A stretch of DNA of 64,000 nt from Gordionus sp. m RMFG-2023 (taxonomy: Eukaryota; Nematomorpha; Gordioida; Chordodea; Parachordodidae). The translations under genes were made by a program, and so were the position numbers. This document shows, in pieces, positions 10,318 to 21,988 of the stretch (the stretch's first letter is position 1; the number at the start of each line of letters is the position of its first letter). The notes below the pieces were generated by a model. The model did no database searches. It saw nothing but the letters and a program-made list of their open reading frames with translations, and had not been told where the DNA came from. The DNA lies in assembly GCF_954871325.1 (NCBI RefSeq), contig NC_088775.1, positions 22,421,561 to 22,485,560 on the forward strand. Direction: 5' to 3'.

Positions 10318-12910
10318 TTAGTTGATTCTTCTGATGAAGAAAATTTAACCCTTCCATGGCCTCAATTTGAGACATATTTTATTCCAATAAAGAAAATTAA
10401 GGGTACAAAATCGACACTTTGTAAATGTAGATTATGTCCTAACACAAATATATCAACCTCGATGTCTAGCAGTTCCAATTTAAAAAAACTTATGAAGGTA
10501 AAAAGATGAAATAATATATTATTATTTTTAGATTTTAATAATGATATTAATATAATATACTATTATTTTAAACATATGTGTTTTATAAAATAACCATTAA
10601 AATAAGTATACTTTCATAATATTTTGAAAAGCTTAATCATGAAATTTAGATATAAAACAATTGAATTATACTATAGTATATAGGGCTGGGAACCAACATT
10701 AAAAACTCAAGATTAATAAAATATTGGTATTGGTTCAATATAGTATTGTATTAAACTATATCTTCTATTCCTTGTTTTAGTATTGCTATTGGTATAACTT
10801 CAAATAGTTAATATGTAAAAAACTTTATTTTATGTATTTTTAAATATATAATGAATCTGAAGCAATATTGTTTTAGAGAACAGAACCTAGATATTCCTGA
10901 TTCCTTTTTAAATGATAATTCTGAATTATAAAAAAAATAAGAAATTGAAAAACCTTTGGCCATCAGAATATCAATTTTTAATTTTTTAGTGAGGGATTCA
11001 AAATGCAGTTAAATTTTTAATCTTCAATTATTAAAAAAGCTTAGTTATTTTTAATAAAAAATTCAGTAATGAATAATTATATTTTGTTTAAAATATAGGC
11101 TTTACATTTCATGTTTGAAAGAAATAAATGAAACTTAAATAGTATTAAAAGAAAAAAAATTGAAATCAATCAACTCACAATCATTGATGATATGCAGAAT
11201 CCATCTACATCAAAGATCAATATAACTCAATCAACTGTTGATGAATTAGTTTTTAATTTTGTAATTGAAGAATTGCAACCATTTTCAATTGTAGAAAGCC
11301 CTGCATTTATTAATATTATCAAAAAATTGCAGCCATCCAAAAATGTGATATCAAGGCCTACCCTTGTATCAAAAATTAACAAAGCTGGTGAAACCATGAC
11401 AAAAAAATTAGTGGATTTATTGCGTATTCCAGAAATTGTTTGTACAACTGTGGATTCTTGGTCAGCTTATCATCGGTATATAAAATATTCTTGTAGATTG
11501 ATATTATTGCCTTTTAAAAAGTTTTTATTTCGGGATGACTGTACCCTGGCTACACCCAGACACACTTGAGAGGGTTTCAGCTTGCCTAGCTTGTAAAGGG
11601 CTAAATCAAAAACACATTTGATTACCTAGCAAAAATAATCTTTGAAATTTTTACCACTTATAAGATACAAAATAAAGTGACCAAATGCATTACAGATAAT
11701 GCAAGAAATTATATAAAAGCTTTCAAGTAAAAAAAAATTATAATATATTTACTAAAAATTTATGAGAGTATATAAACAAGAAGAAGAACCCGATGATGAA
11801 ATAGTTCATCTGCCATTATGTGATCTATTTGAAAATCATAATGATTGTATTGTATACCTACCCAAGCATCATTCCTGTTCAGCACACACTTTAAATCTGA
11901 TTGCAAGTGTTGACATTGAAAGGCAAATAACAATGTCCATTTTAAAACCATTTCAAAAATTACATTTTCTAAATGTAAGCTATTGTAAAATAAACATGGG
12001 AAATCTTCAAATTGTGCAACCATTTTTAAGGAAAACATGGGAAGATATCTTATTAAACAGGTTATAACAAGATGGAGCTCTAACTCCGTGAAATAAATAG
12101 ATAGTCGTATTAAGGAGAATTGCCAAAAATTTGATGACTCTTGTGATAAATCTGAATTGCAGATATTTTCAGATAGCGACAAGTCGTTCATGGATGAATT
12201 TTGTATGGTTAGTGTAAATTAAGAAATATTATATGTATATATATGTTTTATAGGTTATGGACCCAATTGCTACGGCTCTTTCTATTTTAGAGAGCGAAGG
12301 AAAAATGTATTTTGGATATCTCACTCCCACAATAACCATTATAATATTAAAACTTAAAAAAATGGTTTTAAATCATTTCAAGTTTTGTAAGCCACTTATT
12401 AACTAAATCCTGGAAGGCATAGATAAGAGGTATACATTTCAAATATTGCTTATATTTTGATTATATTTTCAATAGATTCATATACATCTACAAAGATGAA
12501 TATATACTATCAGCAATGATTCACCCACTATTTAAATTAGATTGGCCCTGGATAAAATCAGAGATGAATAAACAAAGAATGCAAGATCTTATTTCCATTT
12601 TGAGAAAAGATCTTGATAGAGAAAGAGCAGACCTGATTCCCTTATCCAAAACAAATACCAAAATATTTTCTAATAAAGATAAAAAAATTTTTGATGAGGA
12701 AATTAATGAAAATCCTTGTGAAGATGTTTTATTAAATTTTTTCAAAATAAAGATACTCTTTAAATATTTTTAATAAATTCCCCGAGTTAAAATTTTTATT
12801 TATTAAATATAATACCACCCTCCCATCCTCTGCTCCAATTGAACGTGTGTTTAGCACGGCGAAGGCTGTATTGAGCACTAAGCGCTCTTGTTTGTCTGAT
12901 GAAAATTTTT
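10318..12910 (+). pseudogene. BED-finger hAT transposase remnant, multi-exon
   Basis: Blocks in order: an acidic leader and BED-type finger (LPWPQFETYFIP, then CKCRLCP) at 10330-10498; QSTVDELVFNFVIEELQPFS, ISRPTLVSKINKAGETM and VCTTVDSWSAYHR at 11220-11475; a block with CSAHTLNLIASVD at 11876-11920; and FIYIYKDEYILSAMIHPLFK at 12475 onward. It ends in a dimerisation region with LPSSAPIERVFSTAKAVLS near 12815-12880. Small introns are plausible at about 11730-11766, 12210-12254 and 12436-12475, each with GT and AG edges. Stops and frame changes show decay. The role in life was cut-and-paste transposition; the family is seen by motif. Confidence 0.8.
10684..10870 (+). repeat. Terminal piece of a TAGGGCTGGGAA repeat family
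   Basis: The sequence from TAGGGCTGGGAAC, through ATTAAAAACTCAAGATTAA to ATATTGGTATTGG, matches in inverse the stretch 45430-45487. That makes it one end of a hAT-like MITE family that landed in the transposase intron region of the larger hAT. The opposite end could not be found. Confidence 0.5.
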
Positions 12911-13252
12911 AAAATCAATTATTGCTAAAAATAAATAAAAAATTATTACAAAAAAATGTTATCTTAGGATTATATATTATATATGAAAAATTTTTATAAT
13001 AAGATCTCATCATTTTATGTATTATTTTTTATAGTTTTGTCTATATTATATATTGTAAAAAAAATAAATATATTTTTGTATGTAATATTTAATTTTTTTA
13101 AGTAATGAGTAATACGTTACTTTTTGAAAAGTCAAACGCGCGTTCCTTTTTTAAAAAGGTAACGAGTAAGGGTAACGCGTTTTTTTCCCAATGTAACGAG
13201 TAACGGTAACGCGTTTCTTTTTTGAGGTAACGTTTACAGCACTAGTCTAAAT

Positions 13253-13832
13253 ACATTTGTGCTTACCGTCCAAGTAGAAATATAAACGAACCAATATTAC
13301 AATGCAGAAATGTGAGAAGTATAAATTACCTTTTTACTTTATTTTTATCGACTTTAAACGTGCTTTTGATAATGTTAACCATGATGCGCTATGGAAGATT
13401 TTTACCGAATGTGGCATTGACTTTAATATTATAAGAATCCTTAAAACACATTATAGTAGTCTTTTTACCTCCTTAAAAATCAATATTAAGGTTTCTCCAT
13501 CTTTTAAGACAAAGAAAGGGGTAAAACAAGGGTGTGTTCTTTCCCCGCTATTGTTTAATATACTCATGAATAAAATCATAGTAGATACGCTGGCTACTGA
13601 GAATCTCTTAGAATTAAGGTCCAGTCAGTCGTGCTTCTTGGAAAATAGGGTGATATGTTATGCTGATGACATAGTATTGATAACAAAAAGTTTGGAAGAA
13701 ACCCAAAATTTGATCTCTATATTGAACTCCTTTAGTCTTAAGGTTGGCTTGGATATAAACTTTGATAAAACAGTGATAATGTCCTCGTCTCAGGCGCCTC
13801 TTCTGAATAATTTGGTGGTTGAGGGAAAGTAG
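13253..13832 (+). pseudogene. LINE reverse transcriptase, catalytic palm
   Basis: The coding frame resumes after the hAT insertion. Visible motifs are FIDFKRAFDNVNHDALWKIF (first catalytic Asp region), GVKQGCVLSPLLFNILMNK and CYADDIVLI with the YADD box at 13659-13670, followed by VGLDINFDKTVIMSS. These are polymerase motifs A, B, C and D in order. The frame stops at 13830, where the C-terminal region continues in another frame. Confidence 0.88.
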
Positions 13833-14387
13833 TTGCAAAGAGGAACTAAAAATTCGTATACAAAATGCTAGGGTGGCTTTTTATAAATTTTTTAAACTGT
13901 GGAAAGCTAGAGAGATATCCGTTTTCACAAGACTCCGTATTTTCAACTCAACCATCATCCCGATTCTCTTTTATGGCGGTGATACATGGGAGATTACCAA
14001 GACCGAAACTAGGAAATTACAAACGTCTCTAAATAAATGCCTAAGAATAATAAATGGAATTTTCTACCCTAATATTATCTCAAATGAAAACCTTTGGAAG
14101 ATGTCTAACCATACCCAAGTTCACGTGTCTTTAAAAAAGAAGCGTCTTACTTTGCCCATATTTTGAGAAACCATAGTAACAATAGCCTCGTTATTGTTGC
14201 CATTAATTGGTTATACTCCTTTAATGGGAAAACATATTGCAAATATAAGACATTATGGTTCTACAGAGCCTTGAAGGACATAATGGATCTAAACTTAAAT
14301 TTGAAACAGTTTCTAAAGCTAAATAAAAACAAAAAATCTATAAAGAAATTATTAAAAATTAAATCGAACTACCTAAACCTCTCATAA
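13819..14387 (+). pseudogene. LINE C-terminal region
   Basis: The region begins with IQNARVAFYKFFKLWKAREI and contains IPILFYGGDTWEITKTETRK, CLRIINGIFYPNIISNENLW and a tryptophan-containing tail (YKTLWFYRALKDIMDLN). It is spread over two frames (to 14166, then 14163-14387). This layout, a thumb-like region followed by SNE-LW and a terminal TW-like element, is typical of RTE-type LINEs. No zinc knuckle was seen. Confidence 0.7.
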
Positions 14388-14390
14388 TTT

Positions 14391-15329
14391 TTTTTATTTT
14401 TTTTTATTTCTGGATTTCAGGTTGTTTAATCTCTTCATTTCTCAATTTACCTCCTGACTTTGTCTTTCACCTTTTCTGTGAATTACTTGCTTCACTGACA
14501 TTAGCTTTTTTTTTATCTTATTGACTTAATGTACTAATTTAAATCAGTCCGTCCCATATTTTTAATTACATACATTACATATACAATGTCTTAGGTGTTG
14601 TTGTACTTCTATACTTTTCCCATTATATGAGTTAAGATATATTAATGGCATTTGAGAAATAGTTTGTGATTTGCGTTTCTTATGTGGGCTAGAATTAATC
14701 TTTGGCTCTTTTTAACTTAGTTTTTGAGTTCGAAATGTTTCTGGGGTAGAAGGTATCCTCTTTTGTTTATGAGACATTTATTTGTTTATAGTCATCTATT
14801 TCTTTTATTTTATTATTTATTTATTTTTTTCTTCCCCAGTTTCTTTGGTCTTTCTAATATAGGAATTGTGGATGTGCCCTCAGTCTAGAAAATACCGATT
14901 TTTCTCTTATCTTCCATACTTTTTATATATGTTTAAAAGTTTCCACTCTCCTTTCTATTCTTATTTTTCTTCTTCTTTGCAACTACTTTTATTATTAAGT
15001 ATGTTTCCTAAGTACATTGTGACTACATTTTCCCTGTTCTAACTATAAGTTTTTGAAGTGGTTACATGTTTTTCTTGGGAAAAATAATGAGAAAAACTGT
15101 TTTTTTTTATTCATTTCATTATTTTTCTTTATTATTGCTAGTTAACTAGATTTAACGTCTTGAACTTTTTTCTTTTTCAAAACATTACATCTTAATTGGA
15201 GTCTACATATAATACATTGGTCGTTCCCAGTGTTTCTCTTTTGTTTTTATTTTTATGTTTTTATTTAGGAGTGGCAAGAGTTTAGCTTTGTTTTACTACT
15301 TATTTACCTTGGAGGTAGGAAATATTCTT
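14391..15329. other. T-rich stretch without a recognisable gene
   Basis: Nothing coding was recognised on either strand. It lies between the 3' end of one LINE and the reverse-transcriptase remnant of an opposite-strand LINE, so it may hold the tails of both. Confidence 0.4.
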
Positions 15330-16170
15330 CGTCATTGATTTCGAAGCATCCAAACATGTATTAGTGGTTTTCTGGATCTGGAAGATGTTGGGGTCTTCCC
15401 TTTTCTGATAACGAAGCTGCATGGTTAACATTATCAATAGCTCTGCTATAATTTACAAATGTAAAGTAGAAGGGGGTTTGTACTTACTTTTTCTGCATGA
15501 TTATTTTTCTGAATTAATTTTTGGCTCCAGTATATTCTTTTCTTGGCCTGTATATACTTATGTATTTTTTTTTTTGGGGGGGGGGGGGGTCGGTGTAGGC
15601 GATATGCTTGTGGTTTTTTGAGTGAACCAAAAAAATTTTTTCCCCATGCTACAGGATGTGATGGCTATAGCTCAATAACCCTTTAATTTCTGTAATCTTA
15701 GTTTTTTGGGTAGTTACTTAGGTAGGATTTGTTCCATCCCAAGTAGTTCCGCTCTCCCATATTTTATTGAAAGAGGGCAAATAGGTAGCGAGATATTGTT
15801 ATAGGTGCTATTTTTGGTTTTTCTGCTGTGATATTATCTAGCCCCGGAGCTTTGTTTTTTCTTATTCTTTGACCACTTGTTATTTCATTTATGGAGAAAC
15901 CAGGGGAGGCGAGGTTTGTAATTATGTTTGTTGGTAGAGTCTTTCCGTGAGTGATAGACTATCATATAACAATCAAGCCATAATGCCTTTTGTTAATCCT
16001 GGCCAAAAATTACTTTTCCATTTCCTAAAACTTACGGAACTGTTTCCTATTTCTACGTCATAGTTCTTCTCTCATATCTTTATCATTATAAAGATCTTTT
16101 TCGCTATATAATCTATCTATCACTCCATAGAGTATTTTGTTTCTCTGGAAAAAGAAAAAAAAAACCTTTG
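15330..16170 (-). pseudogene. Opposite-strand copy of an RTE-like LINE (reverse transcriptase region)
   Basis: Read on the minus strand, the segment around 15810-15935 gives FSINEITSGQRIRKNKAPG and LDNITAEKPKIAPITIS, a clear homologue of the plus-strand LINE block at 9550-9680. Further on, at about 15405-15475, it gives FYFTFVNYSRAIDNVNHAAS, corresponding to the FIDFKRAFDNVNH motif. Many frame changes and a 14-base homopolymer (15576-15589) interrupt it. It is an older relative of the LINE at 8218-14390 in the opposite orientation. Confidence 0.7.
15576..15589. repeat. G14 homopolymer
   Basis: An uninterrupted run of 14 G follows a long T run inside the minus-strand LINE remnant. A C15 run occurs at 31256-31270. 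Such runs are rare in DNA this A+T-rich and would also be prone to sequencing error. Confidence 0.9.
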
Positions 16171-16580
16171 CTGTGTGGTGTTCGTTACTGGATAGTCATA
16201 AACCTATTACTGACTAGTTTTTGCCTATTCACTGGAATTTTCACCTATTTAAACAATTTGCGGTAAACCCATTAGCTTTTTATTATTTTCATGAATAAAT
16301 TCTAATACCAATTGATATGAACACATTCTCAATTATTGATAGTAATTATCAAGGCTTACATTAGATGTTAAACTTAAAATTAGCCACCACCCACCCATAA
16401 AGTAATTAAATTATTTTTGCAGTTCTTGGGTATAGGCTTTTGTTTTGCCAATTTCTTTTTGTTTATTAGCCTATAGACGTTTAAGCAACAGTTCTCGGAA
16501 TGTTGCGCTAAAAGTAGGTGCGGCTTGCCCAAAGACGTGTGAAGGGCTCCTCATTTTTCTCCTCTTAATTAGCTATCCAG
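16171..16580. other. Mixed-composition stretch, nothing firm
   Basis: From about 16470 the sequence is less A+T-rich than its surroundings (for example AACAGTTCTCGGAATG and GGTGCGGCTTGCCC). It ends in a polypyrimidine tract and AG at 16579-16580, just before the small frame at 16585. No protein could be recognised. Confidence 0.35.
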
Positions 16581-16584
16581 TTTG

Positions 16585-16719
16585 ATGGATTTTTTAGGAA
16601 AACCTAGCGTAGCTCTTTTGTATCCACAACCAGAGGGCGAAAACGCTTTTATCGCGTATCACGTAATTTTCCTTAATATCCAAAATATGAATGAAATAAA
16701 CAACACGAATAAAACATAA
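16585..16719 (+). CDS. Possible exon or small open frame, unknown
   Basis: The frame starts MDFLGKPSVALLYPQPEG and continues ENAFIAYHVIFLNIQ to a TAA at 16717, 44 residues. The first 26 codons are clearly less A+T-rich than the surroundings. A good acceptor-like tract (TTCTCCTCTTAATTAGCTATCCAG) ends just upstream at 16580, and a donor-like GTAATT follows CAC at 16662, so it could be an internal exon (16581-16662). I do not recognise the protein. It could equally be part of the LINE that follows. Confidence 0.25.
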   Translation: MDFLGKPSVALLYPQPEGENAFIAYHVIFLNIQNMNEINNTNKT

Positions 16720-17415
16720 TTCAAGAATTAATATTTCTTCCTCAAAATTCAGGCTAATTTTATTATTCATTTAATATTTTTATTTTATAGATTCTCTCAT
16801 CAATGATCACCCATTACTACCACTCACACATTAATGAAGCTTGTACTCTACAAAATATTCAACTCATTTAATAATCTTTATTATAATCAAAATCTTCTCA
16901 ATACATATATCAAATCTTTATACATATATATATTATCTTTCATAAACCAAATTAAGAAGAGATTCAAGTATATTCAAATATTTATATTTTCTTATCCTAA
17001 ACTATTTCTAATCATTTTAAGAAAAAGATAAGTATTAAAAATTAAGATTTGGTTTTTGTTAGATAAATTGAAAATGAAAGCAGACGATTCTATTTTATTT
17101 AGAAATGAAGAGGAAAAAACAGACCATTTAATTTAAGGTTAAAATATAACATGTTGAGTGTAGTGTTATTGAAAAAACAAAGTTAATTAGTTGTAGGGTA
17201 AAGAAGTATTAGATTTAAAAAAATTTATGTAAAAAATAGATTATTTAATTAAAAGAAAGTTAAATTAAATAAATTTATAATGTTATGAAAGAATTTTTGT
17301 TAATAGGTAAAAAGGAATAATAATGAAAAAGTTTATTGATAAATTGATGAGATCTTTGAGAGAGGGGAAATAAAGAAAAAGTTATATATAGGAATTAGAG
17401 ATTATATGTCTTTAA
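16720..17415. other. A+T-rich stretch upstream of a LINE copy
   Basis: No credible coding or RNA feature. A 65-residue frame at 16834-17031 is low-complexity (Ile, Tyr, Leu, Asn) and is best explained by base composition. Confidence 0.45.
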
Positions 17416-19960
17416 ATAAAAATTATTTACTCTTATAATATACCTGGTTTATTAAATAAAGTTACTATATTAAGAAAATTAATGGAGAAATAAGATAACT
17501 ATATATTAATGACACAAGAAACTTTAATCAATAATAACATTATTAAAAAAATTAAGAGATTATACAATCTTCAATTCTAATTCTACTAACTATCATAATG
17601 GTGTATCATTTATTATTAAAGATTCTATTCTAAAATATACATCCAATTTCACTCCAATCAGTGATCGCATTGCTTCAATTACACTAAAAACTAAAGAAAA
17701 ATAACCCATCTTATTAATATTTATGCTCCCACTAATCACTCAGAATATCCCAAATTCATTACATTTCTAAATAACCACCTTAAACAAATTAATACAAATC
17801 ATTTTATTATCATAGGTGGTGACCTTAACATGAAAATTGGTAATGAATATATAAATAAAACTATCGGTTTTGCTCTTGATCAAAAAACAAATCAAAACGG
17901 TAAAAATATGATTGAAACTTGTAAAAAATTTAATCTTAGAATAATTAACACTTTTTTTTAAAAAAAAAATAATTATTATTTTACCTATTTTAAACTTAAC
18001 TCTTTATATAAAAGTCAACTTGATTTTTTCCTATCGGATCATCGCCCTATTGGCCTACAACTTTTTATTAAACATTAATTATTAAGAAACCTTAATATTT
18101 CCAATTCAAAAAATTTATAATCAATAATTTATCCATTATCAATTCAGCATATCTCCATTTAAATATTAAAACAATCTATCCTGGTTGATTAAGTTCTCAT
18201 ACTTCTAATCTGATCAATTCTCTCCCCAATAAAAATATAAAAAAACAAACTAGAAAAAAACAACACATTAAAACTAAACTTAACATTATTAAAAAATCAA
18301 TCAGAAAAGATAAAAAATAAATTTTCTCAAAAATAGAATCAATAATATCTCTGAATTCAAACGCAATAACGACCTTTATAACGCGTTTAAAACACTAAAA
18401 TTCTTCACATCTTCTAATGACAAAAAAATTAACAACTTAAAAAGTCAATTTACTATAAATAATCCTATAGACCAATTAAACATTTTCGTGGATCACTATA
18501 GATCATTCTTTAACAGTAGTAAACTTCCCTGTCCCTCTTCCTTCTCTTCATCTCAACTTATTACTACCCCTCCCTTCCCTCTCAACTAAAATAATTTTAT
18601 CAATATTATAAAAAATCTCAAAAACCATATATCTCCTCATATTAAAAATATTCCCCGAAACTATTACTAATTTACTTTTTCCTACCTTAAATAAAATATG
18701 GAACACAGCAATTCTTCCCACCAATTGGTGTAAATCTACTATCATTAATTTACCCAAATCATCAAACCCTTCCTCAATCCATGATTATAGAGGCATCACT
18801 CTTTCTTCCCCTTTTTACAAAATATTTACTACATTTATCTTCAATCTTATTTCTAAAGATATCAACAAAAATATTCATAATTCCATTACGTCCTTCAGAC
18901 CAGGATGAAATACTATTGAACTAATTACTTCACTTAAAATAAGATAAGAAAAAACACATATTTATAAAACCGATACATATATTATTTTTATTGATATTTC
19001 AAAAGCCTTCGATTCCATAAAACAACAATATCTTTGGAATATCCTCTTTAAATATAATAATACCATTCATCTTATTAAAATTATAATGTATATTTATGAA
19101 AATAGTTTTGTTAATATTAAACATAATAACTTATCCTCACCTTACTTTAAAATCAATACGGCATTAAACAAGGATGCCCCCTTTTTCCTTCCTTTTTAAA
19201 TTTATTAATTAGTGATCTCATTTATTCTTGCAATTTTCACAATATCGATTGGCTCTGTTACGCGGACGATATCAGTATTATTACCGAAGATTTTAATTGC
19301 CTCCCCCCCTCCTAGGTTTTAATCTTAAATTTAATAACAATAATATTATTTTTACTAAATTCCTTAATTATTTAGGCATTTTTATTGACTATAAAGGATC
19401 AATTAAACCGGGCATATCTTATAAACTTACTAAAGCCAATTCAAAATTATTTTCTCTTAACAAATTATGGCATACTAATATCTTATCAAATAAATTTAAA
19501 ATTCAAATCTTCAAAACAGATCATATCTTCATTAACCTATAATATAGAAACTTGGAACTTTACCAATTCTAATTTAAATAAAACCCAAGTTTTTATTAAT
19601 AAATCTTTAAAAAGCATTTTAAATATCAAATACCCATATATTATTTCTAATTTTAATCTTTGAAATTCTTGCAACATTCTTCCTCTTCACAGACTTCTTA
19701 CCTATAGAAAACTCGAACTTTTGTCATTCATTAAGACACTCATACCACAGTACTATAACCGATGCCCTAAAACATATACCATCAAACAAAAAAAAACAAA
19801 AAACATTATTCATATCGCAAATCTTGGTACGGTCATGCCATTAATATTCTTAATATCAACAAAGTCGATGACCTATTCCTTATAAACATTTCTCAAAACA
19901 AATCTCATTTGAAAGCTTGGCTTAATCAAGCAATTCTCGATTAATTATTTTCACCAAACC
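17416..19960 (+). mobile_element. Second decayed APE-type LINE (RTE-like)
   Basis: The endonuclease region shows TQETLI (about 17515), INIYAPTNHSEYPKF, GGDLNMKIGN (17817) and SDHRPIGLQLF (18030). The polymerase region shows FIDISKAFDSIKQQYLWNIL (18985-19045), GIKQGCP and CYADDIS with the YADD box at 19259-19270. The C-terminal part shows NIETWNFTNSNLNKTQVFI near 19540. Domain order matches the LINE at 8218 but the sequence differs throughout, so this is a separate family or a long-diverged copy. It carries many stops and frame changes. Confidence 0.8.
19297..19663 (+). pseudogene. C-terminal region of the second LINE
   Basis: Two overlapping frames (19297-19542 and 19385-19663) together cover the post-polymerase part, with FLNYLGIFIDYKGSIKPGIS, then NIETWNFTNSNLNKTQVFIN and a terminal YPYIISNFNL. 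The last corresponds to YPNIISNENLW of the first LINE. One frame change separates the halves. Confidence 0.65.
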
Positions 19961-19964
19961 AATT

Positions 19965-20812
19965 TAGTAATATTAATTACTAATTTATATATATAATTTA
20001 ATATTTTTTCACATTTACTAATATTACAAAATTTGTATATATTTAAATTACATTTCATTTGCCTAATTAATCTCTATACTTATTTTCTCATTTCTTTCTT
20101 TTCCTTTTTATTCTACTTCCTTTTCACCTTTTTTAAATTACTAAATTCCTTTTTATATATCCCATAATTTTTTTATTACTACTATATATAAAAACTTCTT
20201 TTCTTACTATCAATTTAGTAGATACTTGCTTTATCCACAAGAGATACCGTAAGTTCTCTGGTATATTTGATGATAAATCTATAAATAAAATTAATAAATG
20301 ATGATAAAAAATTTTTATTAGTTATTCTGTGAAAATATTATCAGTAGTTTCTTATCATAATATTAATCTTGTAAATTTCGCAGACGATAATTTATTCCAG
20401 TTGAGTATATCTTCCATCAAGTTTATTCTAAAATCTGGGTATATATTTGCGTACCATATTAATATTATAACAGAGTTTTCCATATGATTTATAAATAGAA
20501 CTGGAAGTTAAATTGAATGAATCTTGAATTTGGTATGGTGATTACCATTAGACCGATTACGCCATAATCATTTTTATTGAACAAATATTTTCTAAAAGAA
20601 TACTATTAGCTAAATTTGATTGACGTTTTTGAGGATTATTAAAATATATAATCGATATAATAAGATATGAGATATAAATAAGATTAATTAAAATTTATTA
20701 TGCGGTCAAAATGCTAATGAGAAATATATATATATACACACATTAAATTATTTTAAGTTATTTAATTTTTTAATTAGCATATAATAAGCCCATTTATAAA
20801 GAGTGCTGATAA
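19965..20812. other. A+T-rich stretch, possible reverse-transcriptase scrap
   Basis: Mostly noncoding. A short plus-strand frame near 20360-20465 reads VNFADDNLFQLSISS, which might be a polymerase (F/Y)ADD box, but no flanking motif supports it. The rest is featureless. Confidence 0.3.
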
Positions 20813-21370
20813 TTATATTTGCCTGAATCGTAGTTGTCTTGCAACTAGTTCCACTTCTGTTCGAAAAATTGCATTTTGAGCCATGCCTGTTCTCTCCATA
20901 TATACGTAAATGGGTTCTCCCAAAAACCTCTCTTTCTGTCCAAGCATATCTTTGCTCCTCATAAAGAGAATCATTGCTGTCTCAAATCCTAGTGGCATTC
21001 GTCATCGCAAAATTCTTTGCTTATACATTTATAATAATGATTAATAATTTAATTTATTTTAAATATTCATACCTGAAGAGGCAATTACCATCGCATATCC
21101 TTTCGATGGAAATTTTTTTTTCTAATGATGCCATTTTTAAATTTTGATATCTTTTCTTGATATCCCAATTATAACGTAGTGAATGGTATATTTTCCAATT
21201 CCTATGTGTAGGAAGGAAAATATTTCAACATCTCTTTTGGAAACCACTGTTTCAAATATAATGTATCTTTTGGAAAATATGTATAAATCTACTAATTATA
21301 CAAATTTATACCTTCCTTATTAAACTTAGAACTTCGCCTTCTACAATCTTCAAATTGGGAGTTAGAGCAA
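20813..21370 (-). pseudogene. OTU-type cysteine protease gene fragment
   Basis: On the minus strand a frame ends in ISIERICDGNCLFR. DGNC (21081-21092) is the catalytic Asp/Cys box of ovarian-tumour (OTU) deubiquitinases. The exon ends at 21073 at a clean CAG|GTATGA donor. The next exon-like block (20813-20998) reads RSKDMLGQKERFLGEPIYVY and MERTGMAQNAIFRTEVELVA, which fits the later OTU pattern of Y-x(n)-M-x-x-x-G-x(n)-E-L/V followed by an Ala/Leu-rich helix. An upstream block lies at 21312-21370 between AG and GTATAA. Frames do not join without stops, so it is called a pseudogene. OTU domains occur in host genes and in some transposons; which applies here is unknown. Confidence 0.5.
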
Positions 21371-21643
21371 CTGTTAAATTAAAAATTAAATTTCATCAAT
21401 TTTATAAATGATGGTCAGGGACGTCGCTAGCCTCTCAGGGGGTCAACTAAAATAAATTTTGTGGGGGACTTTGCCCCCCATGCCCCTCAATTTGCGGGCC
21501 TTCGGCCGAGGTATTAAAATATTATACTTTTTTATATTTGTTAACTCTGAACAATTATTCTGAATTTTTATTTTCTCATTTATTATATTATGCATACAAA
21601 ATAAACTGGCATATATATAATTAAAACAATATAAGACATTTTT

Positions 21644-21988
21644 TGTTGTATTAGGAAAATTATCTAAATTTAAATTAACTTTGAAATTGTAACTTTTAAA
21701 ATTGTATAAATTATCACTGTGGGATATTAAAGATAAAAGGTTATAAAATTTGAACATTAACTTTAAAGTATATTGTGATTATAACTTTAGGTTGTTAAAG
21801 TTTAATTTGTTTTTATAGATATATAGTCATGTTTTTTGTTAATATTTGAGTTAGTTGTAATATTATGTAATAAAATAAATATGAATAAAATACGTTACTT
21901 GTTTTCAAGTTGTAAATTTATCGAAACAAATGTCTTAAAATATGTAAAAATTCACTTAAATAATAATTGCCTTCCGTATAAATTATTA
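21644..21988 (+). repeat. Left long terminal repeat
   Basis: 345 bases, direct repeat of 24075-24423 with about ten differences by eye. It starts TG and ends ...AAATTATTA. It would hold the promoter and polyadenylation signal of the element; an AATAAAATAAAT stretch is present near 21870. Confidence 0.88.

Larger units (their letters stand above)
9891..13244 (+). mobile_element. BED-type hAT DNA transposon inserted in the LINE
   Basis: Termini are TAGTGCTGTAAA (left) and TTTACAGCACTA (right). The flanks carry an exact 8-base duplication, GTCTAAAT, at 9883-9890 and 13245-13252. Both ends hold subterminal arrays of the motif GTAACG/CGTTAC, many copies in about 150 bases, likely transposase-binding repeats. 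Inside are pieces of a BED-finger hAT transposase in the usual order on the plus strand. The element lies within the reverse transcriptase of the LINE at 8218-14390 and is therefore younger than it. Confidence 0.92.
8218..14390 (+). mobile_element. APE-type non-LTR retrotransposon (RTE-like LINE), split by a hAT
   Basis: The order is endonuclease (8235-9000), linker, reverse transcriptase (9540-9882 and 13253-13800) and a C-terminal region (13819-14387). The reverse transcriptase is split by the hAT at 9891-13244. Endonuclease motifs visible are NINGL, QETH, GDLNNRIG and SDHNLI. Polymerase motifs visible are FIDFKRAFDNVNH, GVKQGCVLSPLLFN and YADD (13659-13670). The C-terminal part has LFYGGDTWEITKTETRKLQ, as in RTE and related clades. 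Several frame changes show it is dead. The 5' end, tail and target duplication were not found. Confidence 0.85.

Noticed and set aside
15576-15589. Telomeric or G-quadruplex feature
   Set aside because: A single G14 run inside a decayed LINE with no telomere-type repeats; homopolymer slippage is simpler.
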